From contig ML133373.1 of NCBI GenBank assembly GCA_003864495.1, forward strand, positions 1,568,008-1,632,007: a stretch of 64,000 nt of DNA, written 5' to 3'. Made by a program: the position numbers and the translations under genes. Under the pieces are notes generated by a model. The model had not been told where the DNA came from. It saw only the letters and a program-made list of their open reading frames with translations, and made no database searches. This document shows, in pieces, positions 48,160-58,700 of this stretch (its first letter is position 1; each line of letters opens with the position of its first letter). Source of the DNA: Nemopilema nomurai. Its lineage: Eukaryota > Cnidaria > Scyphozoa > Rhizostomeae > Rhizostomatidae.

Positions 48160-48177
48160 CTTTCCAAACCAAAACAC

Positions 48178-50202
48178 AAACCAAGGATAACTTGGTTTTT
48201 GGTGATTTCAACCACACAATTCGCTACAGTGTCTTTACAATAAACAATAATATAAGCTAACTCAACTTGCTAGATCAAACATTTTCGTTCATCGTTTGTT
48301 ATCGTTCTTCAGAACACGGTAATCTTCATTATTAAAGCAGCTCTTCCCCTGCCACCATAATTAATACCTTTATTGTAGTTTAAAACTGCCTTCAAAGTTG
48401 CGGATTCCTCATTTGTCTTGATTTACTCTGTCGAAGTTCTTTGACATAAGCAATCCTGGTTAAATTGAAATACGCTTAGTCCGGCCTCAATATTAGTCTA
48501 CCAGATTTACATCTCACAAGTACATAAAACTACTCAAATGCAATGAAGCCCATTACTTCAAACGGAAGGCACTGCTTCTGCAGACCGATAAGCTTCTGAT
48601 ACACGTACATCCATTCGATACACCGTTCACAAACACTTGTTCCTGTAGCTCTTCCTGGAATCCTGAAGCTTTGAATATTTTTGCACACACGAGGTATTTC
48701 TGCAAAAGTTAGGATCCACAGCCACAGCAATCGATTTTCAGGCGGTATATCCTGATTGTGAAATCCCTTTTATTTTCGTGGGCCTAATGTAAGAGCGCAC
48801 ACTTGTTCATCAAACGAATTGCTCCGTCAAATTGATGAGAATGAATACAACCTGCTACTGCCGTTGCTGTTATTCGCCATACACCACATAGCCTTAACGA
48901 ATGAAGCTCTTTAATCATTCATAAAGTTTATAAAAACGAGGTTGCGTCAAATTAGAAAGGGTAATTATTAAAGTTGTCTACTGGAAACATGTAAGCGCTC
49001 AGGTTTCTGCAAATAGAAGGATTTCAAAGCAGAACTAGAGGACATGTTTTGAGATTAGATACTCATTTTATTTAGAAGTTAATTAGTTTGATTGAACATC
49101 AAAGCAATGTTCCTAATGATATGGTAAGTGAATAATAATCAGGAGAAATGGTTAATATATTAGATATTACCTTATCAGACTCTAATACATCTATTCAAAA
49201 AGCTATTATTGCTATTCTATCACTACCACGTTAAAGAAGTTTTTAAAGCTATGTTGATTATTAAAGTTAGAAAATTTTAAAAATCATTCCAATTATTTTA
49301 GGCTATTCTTCGACTGTAGAGCAAGCTAACTTGATAAATCTCCCTGTTCTTTTTTAGTTAAGCTGTGTTGTTCTTTCGGTTCAATGCGCAACATAATTAC
49401 AGCACCACTGCCCCTTCAAGAAGTGGCGAGCTCTTTACTTGAGGCAAAAATCAAAATAAAACAAGCATGAATCAAATCATTTGAGTTTCCAGCTAGAAAT
49501 GTCCGTCAATCTCTCTGCTACAGTAGCACGGAAGAGCGGATATTTATCATAACACACTTATGATACTTTTGCTTGGTGTTTTTACAACGCCCAGAAAATG
49601 ACCAAAGCTGACACAATTACAATTGCTCTGTTTCGTGCTATTTTTCAAATAGTAGTCGGCAAAGTAGTTGGGACTGAGCAAGGTAGTAAAAACGACAGCA
49701 TCTTTTCAGCATGTTATTATCTACATTCTTTGTAAGTATAGTCTCAATTCTTGAATCCCTTAACTTCAAGTATATTTCTCACGTCAATACCAGATTTATC
49801 GTTGCCGTCCACACTGACCCCGGATCGAGTCCAGCCTCGGCTGAACATTCCTGGGACTGCCCAAACAAAGGATTTGGTTTCGAAACTGTCCCCATTGTGG
49901 GTGCTTTATCTTTATACTACTAAGGCAGTATAGAAAAGACAATGAATGCATTGAATCGATCAACCTCAAAATTAATTGTTTGGCTTGAATTGACGAACGG
50001 CAACTTTTTGACCGTTCTTGCAGAAAAGACAACCATCACCTGTCCACCCATAGGCAAACTGCAGGTAATGTTTTGTCAACAAAGGAAGGCCATATTGCCT
50101 CAAGTTGATCAAGTACAAAGAGCTGGGCCTAAGAGAAAGCCAAGGCCACTTTGTCTACGCTGTGATTTGTGTAATCGAAGGAGATCGAGGTGGAGGTAGA
50201 GA
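48178..50202. other. Divergent intergenic region espin / JmjC gene
   Basis: Espin is read leftward and the JmjC gene rightward, so both promoters should lie here. Short frames at 49711-50199 read as leader sequence, not protein. No repeat was recognised. The tentative exon at 48530-48697 is the only coding-like patch. Confidence 0.4.
48530..48697 (-). other. Possible exon upstream of espin (unrecognised)
   Basis: After an acceptor-like CTTTTGCAG, the minus strand is open for about 55 codons (EIPRVCKNIQSFRIPGRATG, then CERCIEWMYVYQKLIGLQKQ). A donor-like GAA/GTAATG follows at about 48547. It reads as plausible protein but not as ankyrin, and I do not recognise it. It could be an upstream espin exon or chance. 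Confidence 0.2.
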
Positions 50203-53200
50203 ATGGCTCCTAAACAGCGCAAAAACAAGACAGCAACAAAGCAAGTTGACACACAGACATTGGAAGATAAAAAGACAACAAATGAATCAACTAAAACTAA
50301 AAGCATCAAGTCGGTGTCTAAACGCAAAACAAAGTCGTCTGGAACGAACAGAGTAAGGCTCCTGATTGCTGGGTTGTTGTTGGTTGTTGGAGTCACTTCT
50401 GTAATGTTTTTGGCCTATCGAGATGCCTACGGGGCATCAACCACAGGGACATACGAGTTCGAGAGAGTTCCTTTTCCTGAGTTCAACATCACTAGAGGTA
50501 TCGATCGCCGCTCAAACCTGTCGTTGGACGAATTTATCGATCTTTATGATGCAAAATGGTGAGTCTTTGCTTGTTAAGGCTGGGAATCCCCTTGTAAAGA
50601 ATAACTTGAACTTAGAACTTGTAAAGTCTAAGCTCCAAATAGGCTTTAACGAGGCTTTTTGTCTTCAACCCGAAGGTCTCTTTATATATGCCTGGTTCAA
50701 TAGGGGGTTCTTCAGAACGCTACAACGAGTTTTTTCGCGCTTTGTTGTCAATCGTTTAATTTTTTGCCGTTGATTTCTCTTGCGGAAAATCCCATTTGTT
50801 TTTGATTAAACAAAAAACTATCAACGTAGCAGCTACGAAAACCTTTTAAAAACAGGTTGGCCTGAGCCGTAATAATACCCATAATACCATCTACATCTAA
50901 ACTAGGCTGAAGAACAATTATAATGGAAACGAGAGGTCGTTCAAATAAAGCTAATTGTTATTTACATTGAGAGTATAGTATTAAAGCTGTTGGCAATTGA
51001 AACACGCCTAGTCATTTGCTTGAATGACAGATTAACTTGACACTTTCATTTAACTGGATTTGGACAAAGTAGAGCAACTACGTATTGTCCCATTCATTCA
51101 AAATTGTCCTGTTTCTCAGTAGCACCTTACATAAGGGTTTTTAGCCGTGAAAATTTAATTCGGATAACTCTGAACCACCCCTCGGTATTTCTTACATCCC
51201 AAGTTAGGATTAAACTTCTTCCCTTTTGAAACAAACAGGAAAGGAGTAATAACTTCACACAACAACACACCCTTTGAGAAAGTTATACGGGCAAACAGTC
51301 TTATCTTCTTGTACAGTATATCTCAAGTCTAATGAAGAAAACATGATGGAATGTTTTTTTGTAGGCCTGTTTTGGTGACAGACGCGATGAAGAGCTGGCC
51401 GTCTACAAAGAAATGGAATAAGCAATTCTTCATGTCGAATTATGGCAATGAAGTAATCTCTTTTAAAGGTATCTCGGTAAGTCGTCACGTGGTGTGCTAT
51501 TTTTGCAATATCTTTGACCTAGTTTATATGCCGTTCAGTTGATACTGCCAAAGCGAATTAAATGCGGCAGTCTTGCGACTGTAGTACTTTTTTACCTCAC
51601 GTTTGGTTTCAGAGGCAGAAATGAATTCGCTGCTTCAAATTGCTGAGCAGCCTCAACGAAATATTTGCGCGCCCTCTTCGCAACTTCTAAATGGCCTTCT
51701 TGGCTGTCAAGACGGTGGTGCTTTTAAATAGGTCTTTTACTGCCACCCGGTTTTCAAGAGAAGGCGTCACAGAAAACGCTCATTTCGTTTCAGAGAATAT
51801 GATTGAATATACTGTAAAAAACAAAGGTCTTTTACTGCCACCCAGTTTTCAAGAGAAGGCGTCACAGAAAACGCCATTTCGTTTCAGAGAATATGATTGA
51901 ATATACTGTAAAAAACAAAGGTCTTTTACTGCCACCCAGTTTTCAAGAGAAGGCGTCACAGAAAACGCTCATTTCGTTTCAGAGAATATGATTGAATATA
52001 CTGTAAAAAACTAAAATCGTAAAACTAATCAACAGTCAAACCGATCTGTAGTCTGTAGCGAGTTTTCACTGCAACACTTTTTATTCCTTGAAATTCAAAA
52101 GGTCGTCGAAGATGTCTTTCTCTTTCGGTTTGTCTGCTAGGTTCACAACAAGTACCAGCTCCCAATTCGGGTTACCCCGGAAACCTCTCTTGAAAAGTCT
52201 CTGCTTCTCTTTGACTGCAACGCCCACATCTTTCGGACCTTGGTTTCCTTCACCATTCATCTTCATTCCCTCCTTCAACACACCACTCTTTTCTGAGTTT
52301 TCCGCCTCTTCGTTGTCGACATGGCGGATGCTCTTGAATGAGCCTGGTGGATGTTCAACAAGAAAACTGCAAGGACTGCAAACAACATGTATCTTGCTCT
52401 GTTTCCAAGCATCTTGCTCCCAGAAGTAGAACGCTAGGGTACCCGTGCTCTTCTCAAAGGTGATTCTGAACCCAAAGTCGTCTGCTCTCAACTAACAGCA
52501 AATAGGAGAAGATAGGTACTTAAAGTCGTCTCTGCCCTAAAGATTTAATTTCGCCCCTGTTTACTATTTCAGTGTATCATAAGAGAACAATGACAGCTTC
52601 GGGTAGATCCAGTTCGTTTGCACACTGAGAAATTATTACGTGATGGCTCAGATTAAATAACGTGTTGACTCGCAGCCCTTGAGAAGGGAGCGGAACTTAC
52701 TGGAACGTTCAAGCTTTGTGACGTCTTTTGGCTTTTTAGTTAATGACTTTCTTGGAGTGAGCTTTTTAGTGTGGCACTGAGAAAAACTCCAAGAACAAAC
52801 AGAGATAAATTTACCCATGGGCCTATTTGGGCCAGAGCCCTGGGGGCACCTCTAAGATGTTCAACTCCAGGAGGCCCTGAGCAAGGTTCTAGAAACCTAC
52901 ATGAAGTGCTATTGATGATTTGAGTAGCAAGACAGCAACTCGTTTGGTATATTTAAAGGGGTCCCAATATTCCTAATCCTAAATGAGGCTCTGAGCACGC
53001 GGGATTGTTGTAAAGAGCCCCCATCTTGAACATGTTATGAGCAAATGACTATTTGTAAATCAAAATGCTGGAACTGGGTTTCATAAGATGTGCAACCAGC
53101 AAAATTGGTTCTACTTGTCGGTACAAAAGTAATTTCTCATTTGTTCTGCTTTTACAATGAAGTTCGATTCACTTTCTTGTACGTCTCTAAAAATCTATCA

Positions 53201-55735
53201 ACCTGTTTATTTAATTGCAAACATAGCAATATACAAAATTGTTCTGTTTTTGTCCACCGAAACGTTTTGCTATTATTACTTTTTCTTTTGCAATTTAGCA
53301 CTTAATCACATCATTTCATTTACCCCCTGCACTCCATCAATAAAAGGTAAGGTGACTGTCACTGTCCTGATTACCCCCTCCCCCCGTCCCAGTATCAATG
53401 GCTAAGGGCTGGTTCGCAAAAATTAGAAACTCTTGCATTAATTCGTTTACACCAACTGGGTGAAATGTTTTAAGACAACTCAAGCCCTTCATTTAGTCAA
53501 AGTGCCGCGTTGTCCGTTGAGTTATCCGCCTCTTCGTTGTCGACATGGCGGATTCTCTTTGGCGGCTGCGTTGTCGTACCACATAAACCACATAATTCAC
53601 TAACGTATCGTATTCGTAGGCGAGCAAAATGGCAGCAAGACAGAGCGAGACATTTTTACCTATTAACTTGCTTAGAGGATTATTCAATGACCAATGTCAT
53701 CATCTCTGTTTTTATGCGAGAAAGATTTACCTACATTTGATGTACAGTTACAATTCTCTCATTCGCATACCATAAACGTTTGCTGCCTGTCAATGCTGAA
53801 AAACGCGCTTGATACGCACTCAAGTCGCACTCAAAACGCGCTCAAAACGCACTCAAAACGCACTTGAAACGCTCTTACAACATCGTTACGGCTAGCTCTT
53901 GCAAGACAGAAGCGGAAGCAATTTTACTATAGTCATTATCAACACCGTCAACTTTGATTCTGCTAAAACCTCTTCCTGGTAAGACACCGTGTTTTTAGAG
54001 ATAATTCAGATAGCAACGAGAAGAGAGTCTCTGCGGGCTATAATGAGGAAAAACAAAGAATGCTTCTCAGAAGATACATTTGATTAATTCTTATAGAGTC
54101 TAACAATCATAAAATTTAATTACGCACAATTTATCAGCAAAAAGTCAAAAATGCTTAAATGGCTGACACAACCCTGGTTACAGTTTCATCCTTCTGTTCT
54201 TGGCGTTGACTCGTCCTTAGCCGGCCGTAGAATTGGTAGAGTTGGTTCCGCCCCCACCTACCCATCCACCCCATCCACCGCTACGACGGCGGCTGCTACG
54301 CGGCGGCTACTTCGACGGCGGCTCTTCGACGGCGGCTACTCGACGGCGGCTGCTACGACGGCGGCTACTTCGACGGCGGCTGCTACGACGGCGGCTGCTA
54401 CGACGGCGGCTACTTCGACGGCGGCTGCTACGACGGCGGTCACTACGACGACGTCCGTTCGATTCCTTCTGATCAGCTGATCGTGGAGATCTCTTGGGTA
54501 TGTCCTCTTCATCATCAGTATCAGCAATTTCAAGCTCCTCCTTAGCCACACCTTTCGCTTCTTCGTCGCCGTCTTTTACGTCATCATTCGCTTCGCTCTC
54601 CATCCCATCATCATCATCTTCGTCGTCGTCTTGTTCTTCATCGTGCACTTCTTCTGAAAACGCCTGGTGGACGTTCAGCAAGAAGATTGCTAGAACTGCG
54701 AACAGCAGAAATCTTTTGCCTCTTCGAACATCTCGCCGCTGACTTTCGACTGTCACTTGTCAAATCAATGCACAGAGGTAACTCAATAAACGGCAAACCG
54801 CATCCTGTTATTGGCAGATTGAACTCCAACCAAGAAAGACCCCGCGATCACATGACAAGAGCTTTAGAAGAGATATAGAGATAACATTGGGAAGGGGTAT
54901 TATCCCTTTCACCGAGTGTTGCAACGACTAGTTATCTGATTGAAAGTTGTTAAGTATCTTGTGGTGTATAGTACTACTCCCCCCCCCCCCCTTCCCCCTA
55001 CCTCCTATATAGACTTTCGAATCTCCAAGTTTAATTGATGCTGGCGTCTTTCATTCTTAACAAATCAGAAAAAGAAGAAATATGCTAATTATGCGGGCTC
55101 GTGAGTTTGATCTTCTCAAGCAATAATCATTTTCTCGAGCCTTGCATTGCATGATTTAGTAAGTTGATTTACTAATTTTTTGCAGGGAAAGCTGCACAAT
55201 AGACAAGGACTTGCTACACCGTTGGGTGTGTTCTTACAGCACATAGGCGAATCAAGTCCAACCCAATGGTCCTATCTTGAAGACGAAGTGTTCCTGTTCC
55301 GGAATCCTAAACTGCTTAATGATATTGACACTCCGGTATGCAATTACACTCTCCTTACAATTTCGATAAAAATGTCAGTTAAGTTCCTAGCGTCATAACA
55401 AAATAGCAGTAATTCTGTATCTTTTCAAGTCACCTTTTACTGGAAATCCTCTATTGTTTAAAAGCGATTTTCCGAACCATTTCTGCTGGTTAAACAGCGT
55501 CGTATAACTCTGGGCTCAATATAAATTAAAGTGTTTATAGACTGCATGAGCCTAGAAAAGAGCGTTGTCATCTTTTAAAAAGAGAGTCTGGATGAATCCT
55601 CTTTTAATTTACTTGTTATGGCTGTATTTGCTAACTTCAGAGGTGCAAGTACACCCACATGATAAAGATCGTTGGATTGATTCCAGAAGCCTGAGACAAA
55701 AAGGTCAAGAAAGGCTTTTCTGCGGCGGCTTTTGT

Positions 55736-55786
<51 letters not shown>

Positions 55787-58700
55787 AACAGCTTAGCTGA
55801 CCAAAAGCACTCCTTTGGAGACGTATAAAGAGTATCATTTTAACAGGACTTGATCTTGAGCACAATGTCTGCATTCATAGTTTCTACTGGAAGCATGTTT
55901 TTGTTTTTTCTTTATTTTGAGCTAGGCGACTAGAGCGTGGAACTCAATGGTTTATTTCTAGCTGGTTCATTTTACTAATTTTGGCTAATTGTGATCATGA
56001 AATATGTGCAAGAAAGTATACTGAGCTTTGTTTGGAAGTGACTTGTATGTGCAATCCTTGCTAAAAACAATTGAACACATTTTCACTAAAGGAATTTTTT
56101 AAAAGTTTTATTAAACCAATCCCATACCACTCTAATTATAGTGTTGCTATTATACTGTTTATAGTTTTATATGCTTATAATTTTACTATTATAACCACAA
56201 AAAGCTAATTGGATAACATCGAGGCCACAAGAAATCATGCAAATAGAGTAGGATTGTGGATACTGCTTTGTGAACACAAGATGCATTCAGATAGCCACAG
56301 CGTATCAGTATTTGTTTTTATGTTCACAGATCTACCTGCGGGAGGATTTCTTTTCATTGCTGCCTGAAGAAATTCGACCGTGGAATTCCATGCTTCTTTG
56401 GGGAACAAAGTATTCGCGTTCTACCCTTCATATCGGTATGAACCGTATCGGCTTCAAATTTGCTGATATTAGATACGTATTAGCTGCCTTTTATTTACAG
56501 ATAACAGGGGCAGGGGGGCTGAGGGGGCTTTAGCCCCCCCCCCCCAATTCTTGCAACAAATGCCAAATATTAAGTAATAAACTACCAACAAAGCCTCTTT
56601 TTTAATGGTTCTAGCCCCCCCCACTTTTTTTAGGCCCCCCACTTTTCTCAACGCTCCGCGGTGCCTGAACTTTATCGGCGTCAAGTTGGCTGATATGTTG
56701 GATGACAAGTTAGCTACGTATAAGCTGCCTTTTCTTTACAGATAACAACGCCTGATCCATGGTTTGTTACGATTAGGATATTCGGCAGTGCTTAAGTTGA
56801 AGAAAAGAATTTATATCCTCAATGCAAAAGCCCTTTTCAAGACTCTTTTTTCCAAGTTCAAAGCCGTAGCCAGCTTCATATTGTGTTTATGAAGTGCATA
56901 TTGTCCATACTTCTGGGAACCAGGAATTTTTCCTCCGTACCCAAAAGACCAATATTCAACCCTGAATTTTCTTAAAAACCTGGCTCGAACTAGCAGTAAA
57001 TAGTAATAAGGACAGAGCATTTCTGCGGATATCCATTCATTGTTCGTGTTACTTAATTGCTCATTCCAAATACGAAACTGGACGCATAAGAACACGCAAA
57101 AACTAGCACAAACTAGGCAAGAATTTCACAGCTAAGAAGACGTTACAGCTGAGAAGGGGATAAGCTTTGCGTTCGATATCTCGTTTTCTGCGGTTTCACA
57201 AAAACCATTCCAACAAGTTGTTTGCCCTCTGCCATGATGTCTGAAATCGATCAAAATAGGATGGCGGTGCTTTTAAGGAGAGAATGAAAGTGTGATTGAA
57301 CAAAAGACATTTGAACTGACAAATATGTTGGTGTTTGAACTGACAAATATAATTTTTTAATTGAAGAGTTGCCCTTGTGGTTAGGACAGTTTACTTACAG
57401 TAACACGAATCTAGAGAAACAGGTACAAAGATGGATCAAAGTGTGGTTATAAAGGCACCCTTTATAAAGCTCCTGACATATTGTCCGCAACTTCTGTTCT
57501 ATAAACGTAGCTTGCAAATCAATGGTTTGAAAGCATTAGTGAATATTATATTTTCAAAATGGGGCGCAATATTAGCTTGAATTTTGTGAGGGGCGGCAAT
57601 TGTCTCTATTATTCCTCTAAGCCCATCACTGAGTCGAAGTAGGATTTCGAAAATGGCCCTAAATGACCTAAATGATAATGGACATATTCATTCTAGATCC
57701 CTACAACTGGACCGGGACCAATGCAGTTATCCAAGGCAGAAAGCAATGGAAGGTAACACGTAACTCTATGCGATCATTCAGTCTTGCATAATCAATTTCC
57801 TGGAAATTCTTTGCTACTTCCCACATGAATTAATCACTGATTGGCGGAGATAGGGCATAATGAGCTCTGACTGGACCAAACCCCAACCAAACTAGCAAAT
57901 GTCCCTTATTCCAAATACCCTAATCGAGTTCACTTGCTCTACCTAAGGTACCACCTTATAAACATTTCCGTTCATGAATCTCCACTGTCTGAGAGTGGCA
58001 AAGGTTGTGCCGATTGACCAAGCACACCACAACTAGTTTGAAATAGCTTTGGCTTCTTTTGGTGGTTTTAACATTGTATGGTTCCAATCATTAACACAGA
58101 CTTTAGCGTTGCAATCGTATGATATATTTTCCACATTCAATCGTTAAAATCCTCATTAATCGCTGTTCTCACCATGTGTTTTTCCAAGTACATTTCTGGA
58201 TTCATTCAACAATTGCTAAAAACACGTCGCTCCTTCACAGCTATATCCTCCTGGCCAAGATCACTTGCTGTACGTTCCTAGTGGCAGAAAATCTGGCTTT
58301 CCACTAGACTGTCCTAAGTACCAAAGCTCAGTGGATGCTTTTGACTATGACGAGATTAAATACCCGAAGTTTAAGCATGCCCAGGCGATAGAGTTTGTAC
58401 AGATGCCAGGAGAAATGCTCTTCATACCAACTGGTTGGTTTCATCAGGTATGCTGTTGTCATGGCTACTCTTTCTATAACTAGAAGCATAGCATTTTTGT
58501 ATTCGCTACTCCAAAGGGATGCAGTTTCAAGTTTTCAACTTCCTTTACCATTTTTTAAACCTACTTTTTGCAAAGAAGAAAGTGATTAATTTTTATGAGA
58601 GTGATTTGGAATGCTCTTTCGATAGTCTTCTCCAAACTGTCAAAGTTTTCATTGATTCTTTCAGAGCTGTGACTTTTATAAGCTAAATTTATTTGTCATT

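Noticed and set aside
54151..54480. Plus-strand frames with Ala/Thr or Arg/Leu repeats
   Set aside because: They are the complementary reading of the RRSSR satellite; only the minus strand has a leader and a paralogue.
55565..55828. Open frame with repeated FFLS
   Set aside because: Produced by the CTTT microsatellite inside a JmjC intron.
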